Source: Albifimbria verrucaria
Lineage: Eukaryota > Ascomycota > Sordariomycetes > Hypocreales > Stachybotryaceae
Direction of reading: 5' to 3'
Assembly: GCA_020081605.1 (NCBI GenBank)
Contig: JAHREC010000049.1
Location: 2,976,001 to 3,040,000, forward strand
Length of the DNA stretch: 64,000 nucleotides
A model generated the notes under the pieces. That model did no database searches. It was not told the origin of the DNA and was given only the letters and a program-made list of their open reading frames with translations. The first letter of the stretch is position 1. Each line of letters begins with the position of its first letter. The position numbers and the translations under genes are program-made. Of this stretch, positions 1 to 12,791 are shown piece by piece.

Positions 1-2912
1 CGAAGAGTCATCGTGTTGCCAGCGTCCAACTCCCGATCGGACAAATCAAGGTTTTCTTCCGCAGCTCCCAGATCAACTATTTGCCGAACAGCGGGGGCGA
101 CGACATCATCAGGTAACAGCGGTACCTTGAAGTCTGTGTACTTGACAGTACGCCCACCTCGTTTGCTCGCTTGACCAGGAGACTGCCGAACCCTGTACGG
201 AAAGGTGCGTACACTACCACCACCCACAGCAAAAGAGTGTGAGATTTCTTGGACCTCATCCAAGAGACACATGCAGCAGACGGCAGTATCCCGCTCGGTG
301 GTAGTGAGACACGGTTCTCGCCAGTATGACGAAGTTGGCTAATGGCCGTCCCAGTCTTGCCCAGTGAACTGCTAATACTGGCTGCAATAACGCGACTGCC
401 ATGCGCCGCCGAGTCTTTGAGAATGTTTCCAGCTGCAGCCGGGGCAGCAGTACTGCCCCGACGTTGCCCGGTTACAAAGGGCCTTGCGGCATGGTAAGCA
501 GCGCCTAGGGCGCCAGAAGCAATCGAAACGGCCGAGCTTGGCGCTTCGTAGGTTTCTGCGGGCTTCTCTGGAACAGCCTTGCGACGTCGAGGCGGTGGCC
601 ACATGAATGCACTGGGAGGCATATCAAGCAGATGAATCGTTCCCCGCTCTGTGACCATAGCCAGACGCTCCCTTGAGGCTCTGCCCAGGCAACGTCGACA
701 ATCCTCGCCACTGTCATACGCGAGAACTGGGCGATTTGACGCACTTGAGGGCCGACACTGTCACTGGGAGACAATGTAGCTTGCAGCGGGGATGATCTCG
801 TGTGTTGAATACGGAACAAATCCCACACTGTTTGTACATCGCCTTTGCTGCTGGCCGTGAAAAGAGCGAGCGACGAAGGCGAAAACGAGAGGAAGCTGCA
901 CCCAAGAGGCGCTGCAAACGTTGTCAATGGATGGATTGAAGAAGATGCCGCTAAAGTCTCGGTATCTAGGATAGAGACTAGTCCCGGCTCCTTGGGGTTG
1001 CCTGCCCAGACTTTCCATGTGTGGGAGGGAATTGGCCAGCCTCTGCATGGGACGGGTGTGAACCAGACCACTGCTGAGGAGGCGAGCGTGCTTGCTGCTG
1101 TGGTGACTGCGGGCTGGACGACCTATTCCAGTACGTGTTCCAGGCCTGCAAGCCTTGCTGCCCTACCCACTTGGCACCCTGAATCAGCTCTTGGGTGGTT
1201 TCTCTCATGATCTTGTTGACCATGCTATCAGAGATAGGCAAGTCCACGGAAGAGGTGACGGGAGGCAGATGAGGTGGTGTCAGGGTTGCCAGTCCTGGGG
1301 CACGGCCGATGACCGGGACTGGCACATGAGCTCTAAGGGTGATTTGCGAAGACGGAGCAGCTGGACAGTACGCTATCCAACGACCTCCCAGAGTCAAGAT
1401 GGGGTTTGAGGGGTTGGACCGGGGCGGGCCAGCGGAAGCATGCAACTTCTCGCCCTCCTCTGTCATGTCTGCCCGGTGGCTCTGTTGGAGACTAGCCCAG
1501 AGCTTACCAACGCAGCCAAAGTATGGAGATGTTCCCGCCTCAGAGATATGCTGATAAATCCAGCACTCGCCGGTAACACCAGAGCAGACCGCAATGCTGC
1601 CCTTGTCGGCCTTGATGGTGAGTGAGCCACTTGGTGGCGGTGGTCGGAAGACAGGGTTAGTTAATGGAATGGTTGAGTTGATTGCCACCTCTGGCAGCTG
1701 TAGCAATGTGTCCACCAATTTGCTGGTTTTTAATGAATAAACTTGCACACAAGTTTGGTAGGAAGTGATGGCGGGAGAGGGTCGGCCATGGAAACCATCC
1801 TGTTGCAGGAGAGCAGTCCGGGGACTCGCAGCGCCGTTGGTCTTTGGCTCGGCACCGTCTTCCTCGACTATTACCCCGGCGGCGCAGGAGGTATGACTGG
1901 CCCATGGAGCACTACAGCTACCAGGGGAGAAGGCGTCTGCAGAACCGCTCGCGGTCCAAGGCAAGATCTTGGCGTGGTGCACACCACCATGGAGACCCTT
2001 CAGCCCGGCAACTGGTTCCAGGCCTCTCTTACTGACGGCATACACGTCCAAACCGCCTTCGTAGCCCGCAAGAACAACCTTTTCGGCCCATGGGCTCGCC
2101 TCAGAGGTTGGCGGGAGGACGTCGAGGCCAAAGAAGTAGCCTTGCTCGCCAGCCTTCATCCCTGACTGAGGTGTAAGGGTGAGATCTAGACCTTGAGCAC
2201 CGTAGAAATGTGGCTGGTGGTGGTGCGGCAGTGGAGGATGGGACCCGGCCCGGGTATGGTGTAAGGAGCTCCTCCGGTGAGACGCCGGGGAAGACTGCGG
2301 GTGTATGTCGGTTGCCTGGAACTGGGGTTCCATCTGAAAACTTAGAGGTCGACGGCCGCTGCTCGGTGGGGAAGGCGAGGCCGGTGACGAGCTCATAAAG
2401 TTGCGCGAGGCGGCCCAGCCTGGGTGCATGCGGCCAGACTCGTAGGAGGACGGCTGGGTCGGAGGCGAGTCGCTTATCAGGCTGATGAGGTTGCCCGGGA
2501 GCCGGCGAAGGCGCCCTTGGCCAGTCGTTGCTCATACTGGGAGCTGTACTGGCGGAGACTGAGGTGGTGGAAAGGGCCTCCAGCAATGGAGAGGGGTTGG
2601 GTTCGCATTGTCGGGGGCAGCGATGGGCTTGATCTCAGGAGTGTTGATGGGAGGAGAGGACGCGTTGGAGGCGGAGCCGCTCTTAGATGAGGCCGCGCTG
2701 CTTGCGTTGTCGGTGCTGTTGGTACTGTGGGAGGTAACAAGAGCGTCAGTCCGGTCCAGTTCAGTTCAGACGACAGGAGTCACGGGATGAAAGGGGAGGG
2801 GCGGAGAGCCTGAGGGAACCCACGAGATCTTGCCAGCAGCCTGCTTTGTCACTGCGGCAGCTATACCGCCACTATCCCTAGCATTCTTCTTGTCCTTCTT
2901 GCCTGTGACCAT
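1..2912 (-). CDS. BCAS3-type WD40 protein, partial (3' end beyond left edge)
   Basis: The encoded protein resembles the fungal BCAS3 / Atg18-related WD40 family. Members are beta-propeller proteins, and human BCAS3 acts with PHAF1 at phagophore membranes. The best-conserved stretch lies at about 450-1000 on the minus strand: a GCSFLSFSP propeller blade, KGDVQTVWDLFRIQH, MTVARIVDVAW, then VTERGTIHLLDMP and the PSSAVSIASGALGAAYHA segment typical of the BCAS3 domain. The N-terminal part is rich in Pro, Ser and His and looks disordered. I chose ATG 2912 (MVTGKKDKK...) as a tentative start; the N-terminal exon join between 2770 and 2540 is uncertain. The frame breaks near 260, 671, about 1000-1100 and 2497. 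The breaks at 260, 671 and 2497 are each repaired by one added base in a G/C run. The gene is open at position 1, so the C-terminus is missing. Family assignment is firm; the exact protein is not. Confidence 0.75.
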
Positions 2913-2949
2913 GGTCAGCCAAAGATCGAGGAAGAAGGGGGCGGGTTGT

Positions 2950-5830
2950 TGTGCGTGTTGAGCGATGACTCTTAACACGGCAGCGCGGGGGTTCGCATAC
3001 TAGGCATTCAACTGGTGTTTCGCAGGACGAGGGAGCAGTTTCCTGCCCCAGGAGAATCGCGTCCTGCAGAATAGGCGGACGATGAGAAACGGCAGGTCAG
3101 TGTGTAACCCGCGGAAGAGCTAAACGCGTCGTGTGCAGCAAGGCGAAGAAGCGACGCAAGACGGAAGGATGACGCCTTGGAGAGCGATAGAGGGGTGACG
3201 ATGATAAGCGGCAGCGCGCGCGCTATGTATATGCTGCAAGGGGCACTGGGCGTATCGGTCGTGGAGAAATCTATGGGATGGCACAGCCAAGGGATCTATG
3301 TGAGCGTTGTAAAAAAAGAAAATAACGAAAATGCTATTTGAAACGGTAGATATCGAAGACAAGTGTAAGAGAGAGCGCTGTTGGTATCGTCAGGTTTGAG
3401 GGTTATGCTTGAGAGGTTGGATGGAGAGAGAGTTGATGAAGCAGCTCGAGACAAGGGCGGCTGATGAGGGTCACTTAGTTGAGTCAAGCTAACGCATGTA
3501 CCTGGGGGCTTCGTTATCAGCAGCAGCGCTAGGCGTGCGAGCCCAGGTATCTGCCGCGCCTAGAGTTGCCTGAGGGGTACCTGGCCATCGCGGGGGTCGC
3601 CTTTATCGGAGCCGTACAGTACGGTGCTGCGCTGCGCTGTGTTGGGGCTGCCACTGGCCTGGGACCCAGGTGGCCTTAAGCCCTGTGACGCCCACCCCGG
3701 CCAGGCTAGGGAGGAGGCGTGCAGCAGCCACGCCCCTCCCTCCTCCAGTGGTGGTGGTCGTCGACCTTGGCTTTGCAATGCAGTGCAGTGCAGTCAATGA
3801 ATGAATGGCATGTACTTGGGCGATACCTGCTGTAGCTACCTGGAGCCAAGGGCCCTCGTCCTTGATTTGACCTTAATTCTGATGCTGGTGCTGGTGCTGA
3901 TGCTGATCCAAGTCTGGCAAATGGAACACGGCATGCCTTCTGCTGACGCCATGGAACCAGAACTCGTGGCCGAGACCGCTGGCCCGGGGACCTGTCGAGA
4001 CACTGTTCCCATGATGGGGAACCGGAAACCAGACATTTCTCATGTTTCTGCCTGTCTGGGGTGTGTCGCCCATGTCCGAGGAACGAGAGCCTCTCTGTGG
4101 CGTCACCGCATTGCTCATAATCTTCCTCTCCGTCGCCGATGACTGAGACGGCGCGATGTCTCTTTATGCAGCGCGGCATCAGCATCATATCCTATCCTTG
4201 TGCCCGCGGTACCAAAGAACCGTGCCAATTCAATGCATGGTCTCAATCATTGGGCAGGTTCTCGGGCTGGCTGGCTGGCTGGCTTGGGACCCCCGCGCCG
4301 CGGAATGCGACGGTGCCATCCATTGCTGCTGTGCTCGACCGCAATGACAAAGACGACGGCCGAGATAACAACTGCCTGATAAGCTACGGCTAGCTGGCTG
4401 GCGGTGCGGATCCGTTACTGCAAGGTACAGCGTAGCGCGAGCATCAATCACGAGGATTGGGGAGACGCCTCGATCCGGCGCCGTGCTGCCCCAGCGAATT
4501 CTATCCGGCTTCTGCGCTTAACAAAGGGTTCGTCCGATTCGATTTGTCAGGGATAAGGGTGCTGATAGTCTTTCAACCTGGGACGCCAAAATCTTGTTGC
4601 GTGCGCCTCGCTCTCAACGTCATCTCCCCATCCCTTCACCCTCTCTGTCCAGGTACATACATTAAACTACAGTACATGCTCCCCATCATACCCACTCACG
4701 CTGCCGTGCTCTCTGGCCGGTCCCCTCCCCATATGACGGGAACCTTTTTCCTTTTGCCTCCATGACCCAGTCACTGGCGCGACTCATTCCCACCTCCCGT
4801 GCGGAGCATCGACAGTCACCAACCAACGCAGCAGTCACCGGCGTCGCAAGCTGAGAGTCACCCTAATCTAAAAACAAGTCATCGCAGGTATCTCCTCCGA
4901 GGCTAGGCTAAGCTTACCCCAGGCACGGGATCACCACAAGATGATGGCGCTAGGCTTGGTTCAGGAGGGGTGTCACGCCCCATCCAAAACCCACCACACG
5001 ATGCATCAATGCCACGCGGTACGTTGCTTGTCCCTCAGTGGACCGTCGGTTTCGAGACCGTGAATGACGCTACGGTGTGATTCCGTAACGAACTGCTCTT
5101 TACGTACGGTACGCGACGTTCTGTCTGTTGCATCTGGCCTATCCGGTCCTGTCCCATCACATCCCCATGCTATGGTGCACTGTGCCCTGCCCTGGGGCCC
5201 AGTAGTGGCCTTGGTTGAGCTCGTCACCTATGCGATCCCCACCATCATCACTTGCTCCCCACGCTCCCGCCTGATTTATGGGCTCGCCATGAACGGGCTG
5301 TCATGTGAGACCCCAGCCCCATAGCACTACGCTAGTCGCCCTGAGAAGACCTTCGCTTCGACCTTTGACGGCTATGTGATGTCAGGACAGCCCAGCACCC
5401 TCCCAGAACTGTAAGTGTAAGCTGCTGTTGTTGCGGCTGCTTCGATCGTGTGTCCGAGATGACGGATGGCCCGGATTTATGCAAGGAACCCATTCACCAG
5501 GGTGGTGTCGACGCCGTTTGAAGACCTCCCTCGAGTGTGAGCGCTGCAAGGTACTGCCTCATGCTCACCACACTAGCCGTAACAAACCCTCCGTCATTCT
5601 AAGCCTATCCGTCGACTTGGGCTGTCTCACAGCAGGGTCAGATGGGCAACTTTTCGATTTCGAACCCGAATTATGATGCCATTGATTTTTCCCCATTATC
5701 ATATCTCTGGCTGTTTATTTCACTACGTAGCAAGAATACTCCTCTACATACGCACATCCTCCCCTACTCGCACGCTGCCCTGGTTCTATAGAGTAGCAGT
5801 TTGACACCAAGCTTGCTACTGTACAGTACC
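2950..5830. other. Intergenic region without a supported gene
   Basis: About 2.9 kb between the BCAS3-type gene and the NTF2-like gene. Open frames here are short, overlap on both strands and have no recognisable protein features. A GGCT tandem run lies at 4263-4285. I see no RNA gene. It probably holds the promoter of the minus-strand BCAS3-type gene (just right of 2912) and the 3' flank of the next gene. Confidence 0.6.
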
Positions 5831-5832
5831 AT

Positions 5833-6401
5833 TCACTTCTGCAGCCAGACCTGATATCGCGCAAACTTCCACTCTTCCTTTTCCCCAACCTTTTCCTTTC
5901 TCACCACGCCATGCCCTGCCCACGGCGTCTTCACGATCGTGCCGTCGTCGTTCTTTATCTGCACCTCGCCAAACAGCATCCACTCGCACTTGGGCACTTC
6001 GCCTGGTGCAGAGGCGTCGCCGAACTGGGCGGGAAACACCTTGGTAACCGTGTGCTTCCGCTCCGACACCGACGTCCACATTCTGCCTCGCATTTCGCGG
6101 ATCTCTGCCAAAACTGTCAGTCTAGAGAGCTCATTGCTCTTCATACTCAATCGTGCCTTGCTTTGCTATGCTTTCCGGATTGGGACATAGAAGAGGAAAA
6201 CTCACCTTGCTCACCGTTTCCGCTGTCAGGACCAATCACCACTTGTGCATCCTTGGTGAAGTGGCTGATCCACAGCTCGTTCTGCTTGGGATTGTCCGAG
6301 GCCCGGTAAAAGTTGGTGATGAATGTCCGAATCTCCGGGTCGGGGAGATTGTCCTGCTGCGGATACATCGGGAAATACCCGCCCACTAATGCTCCAGCCA
6401 T
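5833..6401 (-). CDS. NTF2/SnoaL-like small protein
   Basis: Two exons, 6206-6401 and 5833-6104, join cleanly: donor GTGAG after codon 65, acceptor CAG, phase 1. The product is 155 residues. It begins MAGALVGGYFPMYPQ, has a helix with FITNFYRASDN and LWISHFTKDAQVVIG, and after the intron a strand-rich half (RGRMWTSVSERKHTVTKVFP, CEWMLFGEVQIKNDDG, WKFARYQVWLQ). That order, an alpha-helical first third followed by curved beta strands and the FTKDAQVVIG turn, fits the NTF2-like / SnoaL fold. Fungal members of this size are mostly uncharacterised and may bind small ligands. No signal peptide or membrane segment is visible, so it is likely cytosolic. The reading frame is intact. The fold call is by pattern only; substrate and reaction are unknown. 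Confidence 0.75.
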
Positions 6402-7051
6402 TATTGTCGAGACGGTGCGAGTGATCCTTTGGTATTAATTCAAATACTTTAGGCGTAGATACAGAGTGCAGTGAGTGTTAGTTGTTACTGACACTTGTTT
6501 GATCGTTCACGAGCTGGACCGAGGCCGGGTTTATCTAGACTGATACGGCTGTGCGGTTGCGTGATGGCTGAATTGTCCCGCTTCTGTTGTCGTGGTCAGT
6601 AGAAACCCATGGATGCGTCCGTCGAAGAGTGTAGAAGAAACGATTGAACGAGGCTGCGTCTGGCGAGTGACGTTATCCCATTGCACACACAATTAACCTC
6701 CGCACTTTCCGGCCGAAGTGGGCGGATGCCGGACCCCACATTCAACTTCATGTGAAGGTGCCACAGCAGCTCTTTGCAACTGCATTCCACAAATGCAGAT
6801 CGTCCAGAATGGCAAATAAAGTGCATATCCACTATTATCAATTCCATGTTCTGCAAATTGTGCCTTTAGCACATCACCAAAGGCACCCACCAGCGTAACA
6901 GACGTCGGCCCACTCCATCATGTAAAATCTGTCTCTGCATTAAGCATGTTTCCTACAATCATAGCTATACATCGTTCCATGCGGAACCATTCTCTTACAG
7001 ATCATCTGCGTCTTAGCCTTCAAGCCCCAAGGACTTCTAGCCACGCCACTG

Positions 7052-9755
7052 TCATGCCGAATACTCGAATTGCCAAGGCCATTGTGATATCTTCCTGTTA
7101 TCCATTCTCAAAACTCCATATCGCCATTCTCGAAATTCCCGAGCTGAAAACACGCTTACTTCTTCACTCCTCGGGCGCTTACTTCCCTTCTCACCCATGT
7201 TGAGTGCTTTACGGCAGTCGGGGCAGTACCATTTTGTCGTCCGCGCCGGGATTTCTGCCAAGCCGACACATTCAAGATGGAACCACTCTTGCTTGCAGTT
7301 CTGTTGGTAATGTTAGTTCGTTCACCCCTTTGATTCGTATATCAGAAGAAAGATTGAATGAATCACTTACATCAACGTTGTCGCACTGTATCATGGTGCC
7401 AAAGCTGACGCGATTACACAAACAATACCGCGGCTCGTCAGGGTCAATCGGGTTCCCTTCATCGTCCACCTCCTCCATCTCCGTCTCCACTTGGCCCTTG
7501 TCCTTTCGGGTCGCGCGTGCCTTCTTCCTAGGTGCGGCCTTTCTCTTGCCGACAGCGCTGTTGCCTCCGCTGCTAGTGGTGCTAACAATGCCTGGCGCGG
7601 GTCGCTTGGTACGCTTGCCCGGGGACGGGCGTCGGGAGCCGGAGTGTTGCGAGCGGTGCTCGCACGGCGTGGTCTGTCAGCGGCGGACGAGGGCTGTGGC
7701 TCTTGGCTCATAGCTTTACCTCGAGAGCCGGGCCGACGACCAGCATACCCTTCCGGAGCGGGTGTAGTTCGCGGAGTAGGACCGCGAGAAGCAGATTGCC
7801 TAGGAGGTGGTTCCGAAGTAGGCTGTGGTGGAGGCACCACTGGGGTTGGCTGCAGCATCTGCTGCTGTTGCTGCATTGTTCTCTTCGCAGCATCTCCGCG
7901 GGTCTCTCTCCTCGTAGCCTCACGGCCTGGGACAGGTGGTGCGATGGGTGTCGTGGATTTTCTGCCCTCAGGTATCGGAATCGGGACTGGCGTCTCAGCC
8001 GGCAACCTAACAGGCACAGATGTGGTCGCCGTACTCGGATTTGGGGTAGGCGAAAGTGCAGACCGAGTGACTGCAGTAATTGAGGTTCCTGGGGGAACTG
8101 GTATTGGAACTGGAGTTTGCGACTGTGGAGGAACCACGGTCCCTCCAGGTGTAAGCATAGGTGGAGGCAGCGAAACGTCGGGGTTGGCATATTATGCGCC
8201 AGGCTCAGTTGCTGTGGAGGAGGAACAGGCGTTTCCGTCTTGGTACGCTTAACTTGTGGCCGGACAGGAGAGGCCTCGTTACTCTCCACAGGTTCACTGG
8301 CTGGTTCGTTTTCACCCTCGCGCTTTCGCTTGGTGCTCTGCCTTGAGCTTGGTCTTGGTTTATTGGCATTGTTATTATTATTGTTACTGTTGTTGCCGCT
8401 GCTACTATTAGTACTTTAGATTTGGCATTTTCCTATGAAGCCACTGACCTGTTTCCCAAAAACAGCTTCGCGGCCTCTGCCATCTTCCTAGCTGATGCCT
8501 CGGCCTCTTCCGCTGCCTGTTTGGCCAGGGCCTCCCGCTTGAGCTTCTTGGCCTCGTTGAGCTTCATGCCCCTATTGCTAGTAGGGACGTCATCTGCCGC
8601 GAGGAGTCGATGCTGATGGCGCCGGCCGGCAAATGCTGAGTTCCAGACTCGTCATCAATAACTGGGGCCGGCACAGCGGGGTCAAACACCTTGCCTTCGT
8701 CTTCTGCCTTTTCTTGGCCTCGCGATACGCATCGGGCCCACGCCCTAGCGCCTTGAGCTCTCTGGCAATCATGGTCTCGCTCGGGGTCCAGGTGGCATTC
8801 TTCTTCATCCGCTTCCTCAGCTTAGCGAGCTCGTATTGCGTCAGCTGGAGCCAGGGCGCGTCGGGGCTGCCGATCACCGCATTCTCGGGAGGTGGTTGTA
8901 GCAACGCCGCCGCATTAGCCGCAGCGGCTGCACTCAGGGCGGCAGATGTCTGAGTCGCGGGCCGCGACGGGCGACTAGCCGACTTTGGCGTCTTGTTGTT
9001 GGCGCTGACGAGCTTGATCTTGGGCGGAGGGGCTGGCGTCCTCCGGCCAGCAGCCGGTATGTCGGAGTCGGAGTCAGAGCTGACGTCGCTATCGTCAGTG
9101 AAGGTGTCATACTCGACTTCGTATGGCGCCAGGACTTCGCCGGGCACAGTAATTTTGGGCACCCTCTGTCGCCGAACCTTGTGTGGCCCATCCCCACCAC
9201 CTCCGCGTCCAGCGACGTTGGCGCGTAGGAGCTGTGGCGACTTGCTAAGGGTAGGGCTCCTCTGCGCGTCGGTCGGGTAATTCTCCATCATGGTCTGGAG
9301 CTTGGCCAGGACCACCTTGGCCTTATTGTAGTGCCGGTTGACGTTGTCGGCCATTCTGACGGCCTCTGCGTGAGCAAAGACCCTGGTGCTGACTGCCTGG
9401 CTCAGCTGCTCCGAGATGTCAGCGCGAAGCTGGGCCGGAGCCGGACGCTCGTCCGCTGGCAGCGAAGGCAGCTGGCCCCATAGCGTGGTGAGCTCGCCGA
9501 CCTTAATGGAGGAGTCCACGTATGTCTGATCGAGCTTGCCGATGAGAGTCAAGGAGCGGACCATGTCGGAGGGAGGTACTCGGCAAAGTCGAGGAAGTCG
9601 GTGACGGTCGTCTGCGCATCGGGATCGGCGCGAGACTCGAGAGTCTTACTCAGAGCCCCGAGGGATCGTTCGATAGTCTGCTCGATGGAGGTTTTGTTCC
9701 TGGGCGACACGGCGTCAACGCCGGCGTCGCCCTCTTGCATGATTTCGGTCGCCAT
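7052..9755 (-). CDS. ING-family PHD-finger chromatin protein (Pho23/Yng type)
   Basis: The N-terminus carries the ING domain: [40 protein letters not shown] and [21 protein letters not shown] long, low-complexity, Pro/Ala/Gln-rich linker follows. The C-terminus is a Cys4-His-Cys3 PHD finger ([37 protein letters not shown]) split by an intron at 7301-7370 that joins Asp to Asn. ING proteins recruit Rpd3/Sin3 deacetylase or NuA4/NuA3 acetylase complexes by reading H3K4me3 with the PHD finger. The large linker suggests the Pho23-like filamentous type, but this is inference. ATG 9755 (MATEIMQEG) was taken over an upstream in-frame ATG at 9800 because ING similarity starts after it. Frame breaks near 7621, 8181, 8601, 8708 and 9569 each need one extra base. 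An intron near 8440 is likely (donor GTCAGT after LFLGN). Confidence 0.88.
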
Positions 9756-10774
9756 GTGTCGAGAACAGGGCGAGGCCTCCAGTGGGCTTTGCCGCCTCAC
9801 AGGCCGTGTCTAAGCAGGCGCCACGGTATTTGGTGGTGGTGGAATCCTCAGGAGCGGCGTGACGGGGTCCATCTGTCGGCGATGCGGTGCGGTGTGGTGC
9901 AGTGTGGTGCAATGTGGTGCGCGTGGGGATGTTTCGCGACCGGACGGGGATGAAGCGCGATGCGACTGCAAGCTTGAGCTGCTCCACCTCCCGGTACCTG
10001 GACTTGCTGGACCTGCATTCAGGATTGGCCTGTCTAGCCCGTCCAGGACGTGCCTTACCTTACCTAGCCTTACCTTACCTCAACAGTGGCGTTGGCGTGG
10101 TCCGTGCAATCGTGGCTGGTGACGGCCGTCTTATGTAAGTGAGGATTCAGATGTCAGGTGTCAGACGCTTTCTTATCTGCGGACTGACGTTGGGTTGCGT
10201 TTTCCCGGGGTAGAGGAGTGCTAGGGAGCAAGGGAAGTAGGTTAGTTAGTCTATTGGTTTAGTCAGGTAGCTGAAGGGCCCTGTAAGGGTGCCACAGGCA
10301 CCGCAGCGCCGGGACTGTGGCTACCTGAACGCATCCAATGGTGTATGTGCTAACGAACCACCCTCAACCGTCAGGGTTGCAGAAATGCGGTGCGAAAGGG
10401 AGAAAAAATCAATTCTTTGTCTACCAACCCATGCCTGTGCCTATGCCTATGCCTGACCAACTCCTGATCGCGCAGATCCGATCCCAATGACCCATCGTTC
10501 CCTTGCATACAGCTGGCTAGGCCCAAAACTGCCGCTGCAGCACCTCAGCTGAGCTTCGCATCGCCAAAAACAGTAACCCATCTTCCCCGATGAGGCCGCT
10601 CACACGCCTGCCAATGGCCCTCGCCCATCCTATTCCTTCCCAGTGGGGTATATACGTGCCTGAAACATGACCAAAAAGAAAAGTAAACCGTCTCCAAGCG
10701 GAGTCTGCTCCCGAACGTCGTCGTCAATAACCATCACCAATCCCAGTCGGGCTCCTGCTCCCGCACCAACCTGG

Positions 10775-10815
10775 CTCCAGCTACCTCTTCGTATTCCTCC
10801 ACCAGGTAGCTGGAG
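10775..10815. repeat. Perfect 12-bp inverted repeat (hairpin) downstream of the bactofilin-like gene
   Basis: CTCCAGCTACCT at 10775-10786 is the exact reverse complement of AGGTAGCTGGAG at 10804-10815, with a 17-nt spacer. It lies about 160 bp past the stop codon of the minus-strand gene ending at 10973, in what should be its 3' UTR or downstream flank. Confidence 0.7.
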
Positions 10816-10972
10816 TCCGGGCCTATCAGCGTCAGGGACCCGTAGACGACCAGACGTCTGCACTTCCTACACCACGACGCAAATCTCGGGTCAGCCTGGG
10901 GATCCACGCTCGGGATGTCGAAGGAATCGCCTATCCGGTAGGGATGTAGAGGGGAGGGGGCAGACGGGGTCC

Positions 10973-11571
10973 TTACAGATATCCGGTGATGCTCAAATTC
11001 CCGTAGATCTCCAGCTCGTCACCGTCTAGCGTCCCCACAATCCTCAATTTGCCATAACCCTTGATCTTGTCGCTGTTGGCCAAGCACTGCGTCAGAAACG
11101 GCGTGGCTTTTGTCCGTCGATGGGGGCGCGCTCTTACCTCGATGCCAGGTATCCGTTCACCAGGATGTTTCCGTATGCCTTGATTCTTCCTCTGCGGAGT
11201 TGCGGTTAGCAAAAATCTGTGCCATTGGGCGAGGGTGAGGTGAGGGTGACGTTGCGATGAGAGACACGGCGCAGGCAGGGGGTGAGCCACGGAAAAAAAT
11301 GTTGAATTCGATTGTAGATAAACTCGGATGGGACATGGGAGGGAGTTAGGGGAACTCACCCGCAACTGATGCTGCTGTTCATGTGAATCGCGCCATAGGC
11401 GTCGATTTTGTCTCTCACGACGAAGTCGCCGTGAAGATTGATACTGCCGCCAGACTTGACGGAGCCCTCGATCTCGAGAGGGCCTTGCAGGTCAAGCGGG
11501 TCGTCGCTCCTAATGCTCCTGGACCTCTTGAACTGGCGGTTGGAGGAGCTTTCTCCGTAGTAGTCTGCCAT
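10973..11571 (-). CDS. Small bactofilin-like repeat protein
   Basis: Three exons (11360-11571, 11138-11191, 10973-11072) with GTGAGT and GTAAGA donors give an uninterrupted protein of 121 residues. After a basic, Ser/Arg-rich start of about 25 residues, the chain has a 16-19 residue repeat: DKIDAYGAIHM, RIKAYGNILVNGYL, DKIKGYGKLRIVGTL and ELEIYGNLSITGYL. Each unit has the form I-x-[A/G]-Y-G-x-[I/L]-x-[I/V], with glycine at the turns. Alternating hydrophobics with regularly spaced glycines are the mark of a right-handed beta-helix. The sequence resembles bactofilins, bacterial polymer-forming cytoskeletal proteins. No signal peptide or membrane segment is seen. The call is by repeat pattern. 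An alternative is an unrelated small beta-solenoid. The exons cut between repeat units, as expected for solenoid proteins. Confidence 0.6.
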
Positions 11572-12374
11572 GGCCGCGAGTGGGATGTGATGGGTGTTCT
11601 CGCAGCTGCAACGACCAATGTTGACCTCGTGAGCTGGCAGGCCTGTTCCTTGGTGGCATGGGGAGTTTGTTGTAGGTTGTTGGCAGAGTATTATATATTC
11701 CTTACTTGAGGCGAGCCACTCTGGAGGCGGCTGCTCGCTCCAAATCCGAACTAGCCCAATCGGCGCCCGGTGTGTACATTACATGGCATTACTTGACATT
11801 ACCCTCCTCAATTTGCCGGGTATACAGGACGGTCACGATGAGCCAGGAGGATACCTCCAACACCGTTGGGGAGACGGGAAAACCACACACGCCAAGGTTA
11901 CGTGGGACTCGAGAGTCAGGTCGTGCGTATGCGTGTACGGTCTGCTGGGTCCGTCATCATCGCGCAGGTACATAGTACTGTTTCCAGATTCGGGGCTCTC
12001 CAGCTGAAAAGATTGGTAGTCTAAGACCATGCTCTTACGCTCCAGTCTCCCCGGTCGCAAGGTCCCATCTGGGTCCAAGCCCAGCCCAGCCCAGCCCAAG
12101 CTCAGCATCTGCCAGGCCCAGTATGCCCTGGCTAAAACATCTTGACGCAGGTCGCTGGTCGATCGCGCGGTAATACAGGGCGCGTCCGCCGCAGCGCAGA
12201 CCACTCTTGACAGGAACACCGGGCGATGGAACAAACTGTGGGGACCCTGCAACTCTGACGGTCGCTTCAGGCGCACAAACCCGATGAATATGCCTTCCCG
12301 TAGTCCTGTTGAGGACTGGTGGCGCAGACTCCCGCCGGGGAGACGGTGGGCTCGTCAGCCGCTTTGGCTAACAC

Positions 12375-12397
12375 GGCATGGCATGGCATGGCATGGC
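12375..12397. repeat. GGCAT pentanucleotide repeat
   Basis: Four to five tandem copies of GGCAT in the gene-free stretch 11.6-13.7 kb. Nothing else in that stretch supports a gene. Confidence 0.9.
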
Positions 12398-12754
12398 AAA
12401 GCGAAGCATGGCGAGCATGGGTGCCACGATGATGTTGCGTCCCATGTCTCTGTCGCCTGCCCCTCCCTTTCCCCTCCCTCCCCTCCTCATCCTCTTCCGA
12501 CGATGGTGTGCAGTCTACTGTATGCGCTCGCTCAGGCACGCGGCCGCCCTCGCCGGTGAAGTGAACCCCCATGCAAGATCAGCTTAGACACCCGCATGTG
12601 CACACCCAGCCCTACGGGGCCGTCGTGCAGCAAAAGCCCAGGGCGGTTTTCTGCGACGCCGGTGCGACTCTGTTGATCGGCCGGCCATGCAAGACGGAGA
12701 ATAATGCAGTTCGTCCCATCCTCGACCCAGGTGAGGCGTCCCATAGTCAGTCAG

Positions 12755-12791
12755 GTCATGTCATGTCATGTCACGTCACGTCACGTTACGT
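12755..12791. repeat. GTCAT/GTCAC pentanucleotide repeat
   Basis: Tandem GTCAT units grade into GTCAC units and then GTTAC. It is one of several five-base repeats in the intergenic DNA of this window. Confidence 0.9.

Noticed and set aside
1..2912. BCAS3-type gene as a pseudogene
   Set aside because: All breaks cured by simple repair are of the same one-base type seen in essential genes of this window, and the restored frame keeps family motifs, so sequence error is more likely.
7491..8252. Plus-strand 253-residue open frame
   Set aside because: It is the antisense shadow of the Pro/Ala-rich linker of the ING-family gene.
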